Shown piece by piece: positions 30,769 through 40,248 of a stretch of 64,000 nt of DNA. Below the pieces are notes generated by a model, which saw only the letters and a program-made list of their open reading frames with translations, was not told the DNA's origin and did not search any database. Every line of letters begins with the position of its first letter. Positions within the stretch are counted from its first letter, which is position 1. Source of the stretch: Simonsiella sp051414845 (GTDB lineage Bacteria; Pseudomonadota; Gammaproteobacteria; Burkholderiales; Neisseriaceae). The stretch covers positions 248,001-312,000 of the forward strand of contig CP183313.1 in NCBI GenBank assembly GCA_051414845.1, read 5' to 3'. The position numbers and the translations under genes were made by a program.

Positions 30769-31482
30769 ATGCAAAAGCGTTACCTTACTTTATTGATTGC
30801 AACGGCTCTTTTTGCCAGTGCGTGTAGCAAAGAAAAAGCGCCAGAACACAAGGTGCAACACGATGAGCAGAAAGTTGAACGTTTGAGCCCAGATGAGCAA
30901 AGCCAAAAAATTGCGGAATTAGAAGCGAAATTGAATGCGAAACAAGAGCAAGTTGTGCCTGTTGCTTCTTCTGCGCCCGTTTTGCAGCAACCTGCACCAG
31001 CAGGCAATCAAGCAGTTCAGTATGAAAATAAGCAAGTTTGTCATGCAACAACGGATGGCGAAATTGCAGCATTGTTTGACCGTTGGAATGCCAGCCTGAA
31101 AACAGGTAAATCGGATATTGTAGTATCTAACTATGCGGCAGATTCTATTTTATTGCCAACAGTTTCTAATAAAGTACGCCATAGCGCAGCGGAAAAAGCC
31201 GATTATTTTGACCATTTCTTAGAAAACGCACCTGTTGGCGAAATCAATGAGCGTTATATTAAAATTGGCTGTAATACCGCTTTGGATGCAGGTCTGTACA
31301 CATTCCATTACACCAAAACAGGTAAATCGGTTACGGGGCGTTATAGCTTCACATATGAATGGAACGGCGATAAATGGTTGATTACCAGCCACCATTCTTC
31401 TGTAATGCCAGAGCAAGCGCAAGTGGCTGCGGAGCAATCAAGCCACGTGCAAGAGCCTGTGGCAAAAGAAGCAGTTCATTAA
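30769..31482 (+). CDS. Predicted lipoprotein with a SnoaL/CaMKII-association-like domain
   Basis: 237 residues. A lipoprotein signal ends FASAC (Cys19). Residues 20-90 are a charged, Gln- and Pro-rich linker with coiled-coil character. The domain from about 95 to 215 (ATTDGEIAALFDRWNASLKTG ... YAADSILLPTVSNKVR ... RYSFTYEWNGDKWLITSHHS) follows the pattern of SnoaL-like or CaMKII-association (DUF4440-type) cone-shaped folds. The last 20 residues are again low complexity. The role is unknown. It is monocistronic, and the ribosome site AAAGGA precedes the ATG. Confidence 0.7.
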   Translation: MQKRYLTLLIATALFASACSKEKAPEHKVQHDEQKVERLSPDEQSQKIAELEAKLNAKQEQVVPVASSAPVLQQPAPAGNQAVQYENKQVCHATTDGEIAALFDRWNASLKTGKSDIVVSNYAADSILLPTVSNKVRHSAAEKADYFDHFLENAPVGEINERYIKIGCNTALDAGLYTFHYTKTGKSVTGRYSFTYEWNGDKWLITSHHSSVMPEQAQVAAEQSSHVQEPVAKEAVH

Positions 31483-31504
31483 ATTTTCAGGCTGCCTGAA
31501 AGTC

Positions 31505-31534
31505 AAAAGCGTGCATTGATTGCACGCTTTTTTT
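31505..31534. terminator. Terminator between the lipoprotein gene and pqiC (convergent)
   Basis: AAAAGCGTGCA pairs perfectly with TGCACGCTTTT around TTGAT and is followed by T on the plus strand. The A run on the other side allows use in both directions. Confidence 0.85.
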
Positions 31535-31543
31535 ATGTTTTCA

Positions 31544-32071
31544 TTATTGTGCAATTTCTTGCGCCACTTCGTCCAACCCCTTGTCCAAACTCTCCGTCAT
31601 CGCGGCATAACCATCGCCTTGCTGCGGCGTGATGACATGAAACGCTTTTTGTTGCCCGTTTGTCCATTGCGCGTAGCCGCTGATTTCAGTGTCGCCCGTG
31701 TAACGACCTTGGAAACGGTCTAAATAAATGGTTAAACCAATGGTTTGTTGCGCCTTGGCAGGGACGTATTTCAGGCTGCCTGAACGGTTGAGTTTATTGG
31801 CTAAAGCTGCGGTTAGGGCTTCGTCTAATGGGGCTGACCATAAATTATTTTGCGCAAAATTGAGCGTGTGCGCGTCGGTTTGGTAAAGCAAGCTACCGCT
31901 TTTTAAGGGTTCGGCAAGCTGGATTTTGATGCCAACAGGCGCGCTGTGTTTTTCAGGCAGCCTGAATGCGCTGTCGGGCAGTTGGTAGTATTTTGTACCG
32001 ACATCGGTGCTGCTGCATGCGGCAAGTAATACTGCTAGGCAGCCTGAAAATAGGATTTTTTTGTTCAACAT
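31544..32071 (-). CDS. pqiC: Outer-membrane lipoprotein PqiC (ABC-type transport auxiliary component)
   Basis: 175 residues with a lipobox LLAAC (MLNKKILFSGCLAVLLAAC). The rest fits the PqiC/DUF330 fold: KYYQLPDSAF near the mature start, GIKIQLAEPL, and WSAPLDEALTAALANKLNR. PqiC sits in the outer membrane and receives the PqiB tunnel. Its ATG overlaps the pqiB stop by one base (TGATG), so translation is coupled; a TTG one codon upstream is less likely. It is the last gene of pqiABC. Confidence 0.9.
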   Translation of the reverse strand: MLNKKILFSGCLAVLLAACSSTDVGTKYYQLPDSAFRLPEKHSAPVGIKIQLAEPLKSGSLLYQTDAHTLNFAQNNLWSAPLDEALTAALANKLNRSGSLKYVPAKAQQTIGLTIYLDRFQGRYTGDTEISGYAQWTNGQQKAFHVITPQQGDGYAAMTESLDKGLDEVAQEIAQ

Positions 32072-33756
32072 CAACGTCTTCCTTTCGGCGTTGGGTCAAT
32101 CACGCTGTGGTTAAAAATCAGCGCGTTGGATTTTTCTTTGAGCGTGTTAATCACAGGTTGCGCGTCTTTGAGCGTTTTATCAATGCTCTTTAAGGTATTC
32201 TGCACGTCTTGATACACAGGCGATTGCGGCGATACGCCTTGCAGCGTGGTACGCAATTCGATGAGCGTTTTGTTTAATTCAGCAGGCATGCCTTGCGTAT
32301 TTGGATTGCTCACGAGTTTATTGGCTGAGTCCAGCGTTTTTTGCACGCCTTTGAGTGTAGTTTGCAATTCTTTCAGGCTGCCATTGAGTTCGCCTACGGT
32401 TTTTTCCAGCGGCAATTTGTTGAATTTATCCAATAGCTTGCTCAATTGCGCTTGCAATTCATCAAAACCACCGCCGCGCGTGCCAATCACGATTTCGCCA
32501 TGATATTGCACGTGCGGTTTGAAAGCGGGGCTATCTTGCTTGCCGTCGGTCAGTTCAATCATTTTGCTGCCCAATACCAGATTGTTGCTGCCTAAAGTTG
32601 CGCTCAAGCCTTTGTCTAAGGCTGCCTGAATGGTTTGTTGCCAATGCGCTTTGTCAGGGCGTTGTTCGGCGTGTTTGCCTTCAATCAAATATGGCTCAAT
32701 GCGAATGCGCACGGGAATGTAGCCATTTTGAAACAATTTGGCTTGGTCGCCGTCTTCAAAATACGGCACATTGGCAACACTACCAATGCGCACCCCTTTG
32801 TACACCACAGGCGCGCCGATGTCCAAGCCGCGCACGGATGAATTGAAAAACGCCACATAATATAAAGTGCGCGCGCCTGCTTGGTTTTCAATTTCGGCGC
32901 GGTTGTTGTAAATCTCAAATTGTGCGCCATTTTCAATGTGTTTGTTCGATTCTGGTTTGTAGGCTGGGCTATCAAACGAAATGGCACCAGAGAGTAGGGC
33001 TGAAATGGGCGCAGTTTGAATGTTTACGCCACCACCATCCAAGCGCACATCAATGCCACTGTCCAGCCAAAAATGGCTTGCTCCATTGACCAAACTTTCG
33101 TTCGGGCTTTGGATGAAAATGCTGTAATGCACGGTTTGGTCGTCGGGATTGAATTTTGCCGTTTCCACCGTACCGACAATGTGGCTTTCAAACAAAACAG
33201 GGCTGCCTTCGGTAATCATTTTGGTATTTTTACCTTTAAGATTCAGTCGGATACCTGTTTCGCCAAGCGCGGAAATAGGGGGTAATTCAGCTACTTTGAA
33301 AGTACGCGCTTCTTCTTCGCTTGCGCCAGGTGCAAATGAAATATACGAACCCGACAGCAGTGTGCCTAAACCTGTTACACCGTTTTGGTCGATACGTGGT
33401 TTGACGACCCAAAATTGTGTGTCTTTGCGCATTAAATCCATGCTTTCGCGGTTTAATTTTGCTGTGATTTCCACGCCATTGCGGTCTTTATTCAAGCGAA
33501 TCGCGCTCACACGACCAACTTCTACGTTTAACACGCGAATCGTGGTATTGTTGATTTCAATGCCGTCTGCGTTGTCCATCAATAGCGTGACTTCTGGCCC
33601 GCGTTCGTTAAAACTTTTTAGCAGCAAATAACCGCCCACAATCGCTGCCGCCAAAGGAATCAGCCACACAGTAGACACCAACGTTTTACTTGGGCGTACG
33701 CGTGCGGTTTGCGGCGAAGATTGTTCAGATTTTTGATTGATTTCTTGTTGATTCAT
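32071..33756 (-). CDS. pqiB: Intermembrane lipid transport protein PqiB (MCE family)
   Basis: 561 residues. One N-terminal membrane helix (STVWLIPLAAAIVGGYLLL) follows a short cytoplasmic segment. Three MCE/MlaD domains follow, starting near GPEVTLLMDNADGIEINNTT, GIRLNLKGKNTKMITEGSPV and TLYYVAFFNSSVRGLDIGAP. The C-terminus is a long helical stretch (LSKLLDKFNKLPLEKTVGEL) that in E. coli forms a needle across the periplasm. PqiB carries lipids between the membranes together with PqiA and PqiC. It lies between pqiA (124-bp gap with DUS copies) and pqiC. Confidence 0.93.
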   Translation of the reverse strand: MNQQEINQKSEQSSPQTARVRPSKTLVSTVWLIPLAAAIVGGYLLLKSFNERGPEVTLLMDNADGIEINNTTIRVLNVEVGRVSAIRLNKDRNGVEITAKLNRESMDLMRKDTQFWVVKPRIDQNGVTGLGTLLSGSYISFAPGASEEEARTFKVAELPPISALGETGIRLNLKGKNTKMITEGSPVLFESHIVGTVETAKFNPDDQTVHYSIFIQSPNESLVNGASHFWLDSGIDVRLDGGGVNIQTAPISALLSGAISFDSPAYKPESNKHIENGAQFEIYNNRAEIENQAGARTLYYVAFFNSSVRGLDIGAPVVYKGVRIGSVANVPYFEDGDQAKLFQNGYIPVRIRIEPYLIEGKHAEQRPDKAHWQQTIQAALDKGLSATLGSNNLVLGSKMIELTDGKQDSPAFKPHVQYHGEIVIGTRGGGFDELQAQLSKLLDKFNKLPLEKTVGELNGSLKELQTTLKGVQKTLDSANKLVSNPNTQGMPAELNKTLIELRTTLQGVSPQSPVYQDVQNTLKSIDKTLKDAQPVINTLKEKSNALIFNHSVIDPTPKGRR

Positions 33757-33880
33757 TATGTTTTTTATCTAAAAAAGTTTTCAGGCAGCCTGAAAAAAAT
33801 GAGATGTGTAGGGTGCCATACATAGACGTTTGTGAACTTTATGAACACAGGTTCTAAGTACGTTACGTTTTCAGGCAGCC

Positions 33881-35158
33881 TCAAACCCGTTGCTTATCCC
33901 AAATCAAACGCATATCAAAAAAATATGCTGACCACATTGTTAACATGACCACCATGCAAAAATAAATTGCCGCAGGGCCAGGCGTTACCCGCGCGATATT
34001 CGTGTGAAACGTCGTCATCATGATAATAATCACAAAAATGTCAATCATAGACCAACGCCCCACTGCCTCCGTAATCCGATATTGCAGCGACAATTTCTCC
34101 ACCGACAACAGTGGAAAAAAGCGCGCACTAAACAAAAGCCACAACATAGACACAATCTTCAAAGTTGGCACCGCAATCGACGCGCTAAAAATAATCGCCG
34201 CAATCAATTTATCCCCGTCGCGCCACATATAAATAATACCGCTCATAATGGTACTGACTTCAGTGTTCATCGGGTTTTCAGAAATCATAATCGGCAAAAA
34301 ATTAGCAGGAATATACAAAATCATCGCCGCCAGCAGCAACATAAACGATACTTTCAGGCTGGCTGGACGACGGTAAAACAACTCCGAGCCACATACGCCA
34401 CAAATAATCTCTTTTTGTGGCTGGAAATGCAAACATCGCAAACAACACACCGTATCATTGGCTGCCTGAAACGTCTGCACGCTACAATAATGAGAAATCT
34501 GCCCATACAACCAATGCTGTGGAATCGCCACCGACGTACGTAAAAGCAACACCACCAAAAACGGCATTAACCAAAACGCCATCCCAAATTCCACCTTCGC
34601 CACCGAGCTAATCTTAATATACGCCACCAGCATGGAAATAAAAAACACATCCACCATAATCCACTGGCGCAGGCGTGTCAGCAGGCGAATCGCAGTTAAC
34701 AGTCGCTTATTTTCCATTTCCTTGATTAATTGCGCATAAACATAAATCGCCAACACCACAAACAAAAACGGCGTGCCAAACGTCAGCATAAACATCACGC
34801 TGCCTAAAAAGCTCCAATTATCCGCCAACAGCGCGTGCACCATATTGGGTAGCGTCAAAGGCGAATACATCCCCGTCATCCGCACCGTCACAAAAGGCTG
34901 ACTATACACCAACACCATCAACAACAACGCGGCAATGGCACACGCCAATACCGTCGTATAAGGTTCAGGCTCAATATGCACCAAATGATGACCACAACGC
35001 GGGCAATCCGCCTCCTGCCCCTGCCGCAACTTCGGCACGTCTACGCGAAAGCCGCACTCAGGACAATCCAGCGTATGCGCAGGCATGGTCGCTTGAGGCA
35101 GATAACGTTGCTGCCATTTTTCTTCAAAGCGGCGGCGGATAAAATGTGGCAAAGGCAT
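33881..35158 (-). CDS. pqiA: Inner-membrane protein PqiA
   Basis: 425 residues with two PqiA domains of four membrane helices each. Each domain is preceded by a zinc-ribbon-like cysteine set: CPECGFRVD and CPRCGHHL in the first, CCLRCLHFQ and ICGVCGSELFYR in the second. Membrane stretches such as TTVLACAIAALLLMVLVYS and SFMLLLAAMILYIPANFLP are clear. It is the first gene of the pqiABC operon, which in E. coli is induced by paraquat and envelope stress. Gap 33757-33880 holds two DUS copies. Confidence 0.92.
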   Translation of the reverse strand: MPLPHFIRRRFEEKWQQRYLPQATMPAHTLDCPECGFRVDVPKLRQGQEADCPRCGHHLVHIEPEPYTTVLACAIAALLLMVLVYSQPFVTVRMTGMYSPLTLPNMVHALLADNWSFLGSVMFMLTFGTPFLFVVLAIYVYAQLIKEMENKRLLTAIRLLTRLRQWIMVDVFFISMLVAYIKISSVAKVEFGMAFWLMPFLVVLLLRTSVAIPQHWLYGQISHYCSVQTFQAANDTVCCLRCLHFQPQKEIICGVCGSELFYRRPASLKVSFMLLLAAMILYIPANFLPIMISENPMNTEVSTIMSGIIYMWRDGDKLIAAIIFSASIAVPTLKIVSMLWLLFSARFFPLLSVEKLSLQYRITEAVGRWSMIDIFVIIIMMTTFHTNIARVTPGPAAIYFCMVVMLTMWSAYFFDMRLIWDKQRV

Positions 35159-35375
35159 GAAAATAAGGGAAATTTAAACTAAGAAAAACGTGCGATTATA
35201 GCAGAGCGGGAAAGTTTGATTAAAGGCTTTACTTGTCAAACGAGAAGATTGGCAGTGGGCAAGAAACAGATGTGATGAATGTGCCACAAAAATTTCAGGC
35301 TGCCTGAAAAGAAGTTATCGAGGTTTTTACTCTATAACCCTTTTTCAGGCAGCCTGAAAGTGTTTCAGTACAAAC

Positions 35376-35750
35376 TTAGTCTAAATACGCAACCAATTGA
35401 GCCAATGCATCAGCCAATTCTTCGTCATGGAAAGGTTTGTTCAAGAAACCACGCGCACCATGGCTAAGTGCCAATAAACCCGTATATTCATCAGACAATG
35501 CTGAAATCACCAAAATATTGGTAGTAGGGTCAATCGAGATGAGTTCTTGCACACATTCCAAGCCATCCATTTTAGGCATGGTAATGTCCATCGTGATAAA
35601 TTGTGGGCGAAATTTTTTGAACTTTTCAATTGCGTCCGCACCATTAGAAGCAGTTGCCACCACTTCAAAGCGCAACGAACTGTTTTCCAAAGCACGCTCA
35701 ATGCGGTTACGGATAACGTTTGAGTCATCAACAATCATGAGTGTGTACAT
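35376..35750 (-). CDS. CheY-like single-domain response regulator
   Basis: 124 residues, a bare receiver domain. Asp8 and Asp9 (IVDDS), the phosphorylated Asp55 (TMDITMPKMDG), Ser83 (VISALSD) and Lys105 (FLNKPF) are all in place. It has no output domain, so it must act by protein binding. It starts 11 nt after the CheA-like kinase gene and is surely in the same operon. In gliding or twitching Neisseriaceae such a pair could steer type IV pili, but that is inference. A DUS near 35345 follows it. Confidence 0.9.
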   Translation of the reverse strand: MYTLMIVDDSNVIRNRIERALENSSLRFEVVATASNGADAIEKFKKFRPQFITMDITMPKMDGLECVQELISIDPTTNILVISALSDEYTGLLALSHGARGFLNKPFHDEELADALAQLVAYLD

Positions 35751-35761
35751 TATATTTTTCC

Positions 35762-37825
35762 TTATAAATCAATTATAAAACGCGTAAACTGTTTAGCAGC
35801 TGTGCGTACTTTTAATTTAGCATGGCGTTGGTTAATGCGCTCTTTCACAATATCCATGCCAACGCCACGACCAGCGTCTTCGTCATGCGTTTCATGCGTT
35901 GAGAAACCTGGTTCAAAAATCAAATTCAACAATTGACCATTATCCCAAGTCGCAGCTTGTTCTGTCGATAACATACCACGTTCAATGGCTTTTTCGCGAA
36001 TTTGTGGGAAGTTGATACCTTTACCATCATCTTCAACCAGCAAACGAATATTGCCTTCAGGAGTTTGTTCTACAAATAACTTCACTGTACCTTGGCGTGA
36101 TTTCATTAGCAGACTACGCTCAACAGGCGTTTCCAAACCATGAACAACCGCATTGCGCAGCAATTGAATAATAACATCTTTCCACGCTTCTAACTGCGCT
36201 GGATGACGGTCAAAGTAATCTAAACCGCGTACATCGAACACCGCTTCTTTATTATGACGTTTCGCAATGTCTTGTACAAAGTCAGACAAGAACGTTTCCA
36301 AAGAAGTTGGTGCAGGAAGAGTAGAGAAGCTATTTTCTTGCTCATTTTGTTGCGCGCCGCGTGTTGCAGGACGCATTTTATTATGCCAAGCTTGTGCTTG
36401 ATTGACTACATTAATCATGCCTTCCAAGTCAATAACCGCGCTCAAGAAGTCATTACCCACCAATTTAGATTTGGCTTGCAAAGATTTAACTTTATTTTCA
36501 AATTGTTCTGCTTTGGATACCAAAGCACCCAATTTCAATGCAGAAGCTTCACCTTTAATACCATGAATTTCACGCGCAATCGTTTGTGCTTTGCCTTGCA
36601 ATTGAGAAACGTCGGTACCTGGTTCTTTCAAGACCGTATTGATTTCATACAATGTTTCATGCGTACGTTTCAAGAATGCCGCCATCATTGCATAATCGGC
36701 GTTCATTAATTGGCTAATCATTTCCGCTTGTTGGTTCGTTTGTTCTTGTTCTTGTTTCAAACGCTCTTGCAAACGCGCTTCGTCCGTCATATCGCGTACG
36801 CTCACCAATACTTTTTCAATTTCCTTATCTTTCAAGACGCGAGAAAAGTGGAAAGACAATGTACGCGTAGAGTCGTTATCGCCATCGTTGATTTCTACAC
36901 GGCGCAATGGATTCAAACCATGAATCAATTTTTCCACTACGTGCGTGTTGTATAACTGGGTTACAAACAATTTCAAGGCGTCGCGCTTACGGTCAGAAGC
37001 CAACATATTAGAAACCAAGTCCAAGAAGTTTTGTCCGCCAATATCACGTTGTTGCAAAATATCATTCAATACTTTTGAGTGCTCATGACCCACGTTCATG
37101 TCTTTATCCAGCAGGAAAAAGCCCTCAGATACCGAGTCCAAAATATCGCGCGTTTCGCGACGAGCTTCTTCCAATACTGCATCGCTTTGTTTCATTTGAC
37201 GAATGAAGTAGAACACGAACAAGATAAAATAGCTTACCATCAATACCACACCGATAATTTGCAACCAACCTATATAACGAGAATAAGCACGCGAATCTTC
37301 AGTCAGCATCACAATCAATTCATCCAAGGTGCGATACATTTCTTCTTGCTTAGCCACAGCAAACGCTTCCAAAGCAGTAAAATCTTCGTTTGGCTGGTCA
37401 ACAACTTTTAATTGCTGCTGATATTGTGTCCATAAATCTTCCACTTTTTTCAGTTGCTCAGACAATTTTGGTTCATCGCTAAAAGACAATACATCACCAC
37501 TACGACCAGCAGCTTCATAATGCCCACCGTCACGCATAATTTTGATGTTACCAACTACACCCTCTTCAGCTTCTTTCATTAACTTAATTGAAAGTGGTTT
37601 TTGTTCCAATTGCTCATTACGCAGTTTTTGCGCAGCAACCAGAACATCATATGTAAAGTCACTGGTCTCGCCGACCGCATCAATACGCAAAATCGCTTGA
37701 GCCTGTTTATTTGCTAAATAAAAGTTGCCTACCAATAAAACAGCCAATAAAACCAAAAACACCACTACCGACATGGTAATGGTGCGGTATTTGTTTTGAC
37801 TATTAGCAATAGGTTTGCTAGCCAT
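35762..37825 (-). CDS. Membrane-bound CheA-like hybrid of Hpt and histidine kinase domains
   Basis: 687 residues. Two membrane helices (about 17-37 and 186-208) bracket a helical periplasmic sensor of about 150 residues. A PAS-like region follows (~225-345), then a coiled coil and an Hpt domain with the probable phosphorylated His421 (REIHGIKGEAS). A CheA-type ATPase domain completes it: LLRNAVVHG (N box), DDGKG (599-603) and GRGVGMDIV (652-660). It lacks the CheW-like P5 domain and a CheB/CheY fusion, so it is not a normal chemotaxis CheA. It should phosphorylate the CheY-like protein encoded just downstream. The AT-rich stretch 37826-38098 should hold its promoter; I found no convincing boxes there. 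Confidence 0.87.
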   Translation of the reverse strand: MASKPIANSQNKYRTITMSVVVFLVLLAVLLVGNFYLANKQAQAILRIDAVGETSDFTYDVLVAAQKLRNEQLEQKPLSIKLMKEAEEGVVGNIKIMRDGGHYEAAGRSGDVLSFSDEPKLSEQLKKVEDLWTQYQQQLKVVDQPNEDFTALEAFAVAKQEEMYRTLDELIVMLTEDSRAYSRYIGWLQIIGVVLMVSYFILFVFYFIRQMKQSDAVLEEARRETRDILDSVSEGFFLLDKDMNVGHEHSKVLNDILQQRDIGGQNFLDLVSNMLASDRKRDALKLFVTQLYNTHVVEKLIHGLNPLRRVEINDGDNDSTRTLSFHFSRVLKDKEIEKVLVSVRDMTDEARLQERLKQEQEQTNQQAEMISQLMNADYAMMAAFLKRTHETLYEINTVLKEPGTDVSQLQGKAQTIAREIHGIKGEASALKLGALVSKAEQFENKVKSLQAKSKLVGNDFLSAVIDLEGMINVVNQAQAWHNKMRPATRGAQQNEQENSFSTLPAPTSLETFLSDFVQDIAKRHNKEAVFDVRGLDYFDRHPAQLEAWKDVIIQLLRNAVVHGLETPVERSLLMKSRQGTVKLFVEQTPEGNIRLLVEDDGKGINFPQIREKAIERGMLSTEQAATWDNGQLLNLIFEPGFSTHETHDEDAGRGVGMDIVKERINQRHAKLKVRTAAKQFTRFIIDL

Positions 37826-38098
37826 AACAGTATCCTCCCAATGTTTGTGAAAATAAAGTAAAAAAATGATGTATTTGCATTCTATCAGTAATGATTTGTT
37901 ATAGAAACTCTTAGTTTGTTTCTTTACACTTGATGTTAGGAAGGATATAGAATGCGATAGAATATTTTAGCTTATAAAAATAGATTGATTGAAATTAAAT
38001 TTTAAAAAATATTTGTATATCATTGTATCTGTTTATCTAAACAAAAATGTTGTACAAACACACCAATCTATTTGAAGTAATATTCAAAGATTAAAAAA

Positions 38099-38998
38099 TT
38101 ATTCTTGCCAACCGCCCAAGCACGCCACCAATTCCGCAATCATCGTAGACAAACTCTCCGCCATAATAATTTGCGACGCAAAAGCCAGTGCCGCCGCATC
38201 ATCGCCATGGCTTTCCGCCTGCTCTTGCAATACATCCAAATACTGAATCCGTTTCAAACCAAAATCCTGTGTTAAAACAAACGCAACCTGCTCGCGCCAC
38301 ACCAAGCCCATTTGCGTGACCGTTTTACCCGTTTCCAAATGGCGCACCACTTCTTCCGTCGTCAAATCCTGTTTCGCGATTTTCACCACAGGCGCAACAT
38401 CGCCTTGCCCTTTTAGCTCCACATCGCTGCCCAACTCAAAACCGCCTGCACACGCGCCACGCGACAGCCATTCCGTCATCAAAGCAGATGGCGACATTTT
38501 TGTATTCGGCAAACGCGCTTCCAAGCCGCCCAAAGCCTCGCGCAATTTAGCTAACACATTTTCCGCCTTATTTTGGCTGCCTGAACCGACCAACAACAAA
38601 CCCGAACGCGTATCACACACCGCCAAAGTACGCGACGAGCGCGTAAACGCACGCGGCAACAAATCATCGGTAATTTGTTCTTTTAATTCCTGTTTTTCCT
38701 TGCGCCCTACGCTGCGATTCTCGTTTTCCTGAATCTGCGCCACTTTTTCATCCAAAAAATCACGAATTACGCCAGAGGGCAACACCTTTTCCTGTTTTTT
38801 CAACGCCACCGACCAAGTAAAATCCGCAGGAAAAACCAATTCAGGCAAACCACCAAAAGGCACGGTAAAACCTTCGCTAAACCAATCCAACCCTGTAACA
38901 GGTGCAAATTCATGCTCCGCCAACTTATCCGCCAGCGTTTTTATTTCAGGCAGCTTATCTTGCGTTAATTGAAAAAAACTCACTTGTTTGAACCACAT
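38099..38998 (-). CDS. rdgC: Recombination-associated protein RdgC
   Basis: 299 residues, the standard length. The start MWFKQVSFFQLTQ and the blocks GLDWFSEGF, LLPSGVIRDFL-like KVLPSGVIRDFLDEK, LLPRAFTRSSRT and CDTRSGLLLVGS are characteristic. RdgC forms a ring dimer around DNA and restrains RecA; in Neisseria it supports pilin variation. It appears monocistronic. Two REP-like palindromes lie upstream (39099-39274). Confidence 0.94.
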   Translation of the reverse strand: MWFKQVSFFQLTQDKLPEIKTLADKLAEHEFAPVTGLDWFSEGFTVPFGGLPELVFPADFTWSVALKKQEKVLPSGVIRDFLDEKVAQIQENENRSVGRKEKQELKEQITDDLLPRAFTRSSRTLAVCDTRSGLLLVGSGSQNKAENVLAKLREALGGLEARLPNTKMSPSALMTEWLSRGACAGGFELGSDVELKGQGDVAPVVKIAKQDLTTEEVVRHLETGKTVTQMGLVWREQVAFVLTQDFGLKRIQYLDVLQEQAESHGDDAAALAFASQIIMAESLSTMIAELVACLGGWQE

Positions 38999-39098
38999 CG
39001 CTAAATCCTTTACTATTGCGCCCGTGCGCTGAAAAAGGCGCGGATTATAGCAAAGAAACAGGTTTCAGGCTGCCTGAAACCTTTGCAAAACCTAAATC

Positions 39099-39188
39099 GT
39101 AGGTCGGATTCTTGAATCCGACATTTTCTCTCTTTCAGCAAATATTTGTTTTATATAAAATTTTGTCGGATACAAGTATCCGACCTAC
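39099..39188. repeat. GTAG-bounded REP-like palindrome pair A
   Basis: Begins GTAGGTCGGATTCTTGAATC and ends with the near-inverse GTCGGATACAAGTATCCGACCTAC (outer ends GTAGGTCGG/CCGACCTAC). Each arm is itself palindromic. Confidence 0.7.
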
Positions 39189-39205
39189 CAACTCCAAAAG
39201 CATTC

Positions 39206-39274
39206 GTAGGTTGGGTCTTGACCCAACACTTTATTAATCAACCATGATGTTTGTTGGGTCAAGACCCAACCTAC
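39206..39274. repeat. GTAG-bounded REP-like palindrome pair B
   Basis: Begins GTAGGTTGGGTCTTGACCCA and ends TTGGGTCAAGACCCAACCTAC in inverted orientation. Same outer GTAGG/CCTAC frame as element A, but a different stem sequence. Confidence 0.7.
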
Positions 39275-39296
39275 TCAATCCAAAGAAAGCCCACCC

Positions 39297-40076
39297 ATGC
39301 CACCCACTCTCCACGTTGTCGCAGGCATTATCTACAACGCCGCAGGCGAAATCCTATTATCCAGCCGCCCTGAAGGCAAAGCCTACGCTGGCTATTGGGA
39401 ATTTGCAGGCGGCAAAGTGGAAACAGGCGAAAGCGAAATCGCCGCCTTGCAACGCGAATTTCAAGAAGAGCTCGGCATTCATATCCGTCACGCCACGCCC
39501 TATCTTGCCAAAATCCACGCCTATGAACACGCCACCGTCCATTTGCGTTTCTACCGTGTCGGCGCACAAGATTGGACAGGCGAAATGCAAGCGCGCGAAG
39601 GGCAACAATTCGCGTGGCAAAACCCTGCCGCACCCAGCGTGTCGCCCATGTTGCCTGCCAATACGCATTTGTTATCCGTTTTGTCTATGCCGCAACAGCT
39701 TTCAGGCAGCCCCAAAACCAGTTTGCGCGATGAAACCGACCGCTATCGCATTTTGCCCTATCCCGCGCCCGAAACCGAAAATACCATGCTCACGCTGGCG
39801 CAATTACAGCAGCTGGGCAAAATGCCTAGCAATCGTCATGTTTGGGTAATTGTGAACAATCTTGCCGAATTTCATGCCGCGCAAGACGCGAGTGCGCTGA
39901 TTTGGTGCGTGGAAAATGATGAAATGGCGCAAACGGTGTTAAACGTGTTGCAAGAGGGCGCGTCTTTGCCGATTGCGATTTATGTCACGCGCGATTTGTG
40001 TGAGCAATATCAAACATTTTGGCAACAATCGGGCGCACAAGCGGTAATTGAAAACCATGAGCGCGAATATGTTTGA
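39297..40076 (+). CDS. Nudix (MutT-type) hydrolase with a C-terminal extension
   Basis: 259 residues. The N-terminal half is a MutT-like Nudix domain with a full Nudix box, GGKVETGESEIAALQREFQEELGI (residues 38-61, pattern G-x5-E-x7-REUxEExGU). Such enzymes clean damaged nucleotides such as 8-oxo-dGTP. The C-terminal ~120 residues (from about RYRILPYPAPE) resemble the thiamine-phosphate-synthase-like half of Nudix-ThiE fusions common in Neisseria and gamma-proteobacteria, but without clear catalytic motifs. It is downstream of two REP-like palindromes and upstream of a dRS3 element. Confidence 0.85.
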   Translation: MPPTLHVVAGIIYNAAGEILLSSRPEGKAYAGYWEFAGGKVETGESEIAALQREFQEELGIHIRHATPYLAKIHAYEHATVHLRFYRVGAQDWTGEMQAREGQQFAWQNPAAPSVSPMLPANTHLLSVLSMPQQLSGSPKTSLRDETDRYRILPYPAPETENTMLTLAQLQQLGKMPSNRHVWVIVNNLAEFHAAQDASALIWCVENDEMAQTVLNVLQEGASLPIAIYVTRDLCEQYQTFWQQSGAQAVIENHEREYV

Positions 40077-40111
40077 TGATAGCATTTCAGGCAGCCTAAA
40101 ACTAGCAATTT

Positions 40112-40216
40112 CGTCATTCCTGCGCAGGCGGGAATCCATCGTTCATATCTGCAATCCTTTGATAAAAAATAGAAACTTAAAATCAAAGTTGGATTCCCGC
40201 CTGCGCGGGAATGACG
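40112..40216. repeat. dRS3-bounded element of about 105 bp
   Basis: CGTCATTCCTGCGCAGGCGG at the left and CCTGCGCGGGAATGACG at the right. The interior is the reverse-complement relative of the element at 981-1085 (shared TTTTTTATC and TAGAAAC stretches). Confidence 0.78.
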
Positions 40217-40248
40217 GTACATTTGAAATTTTCGGGGTTTTGTAAAAG

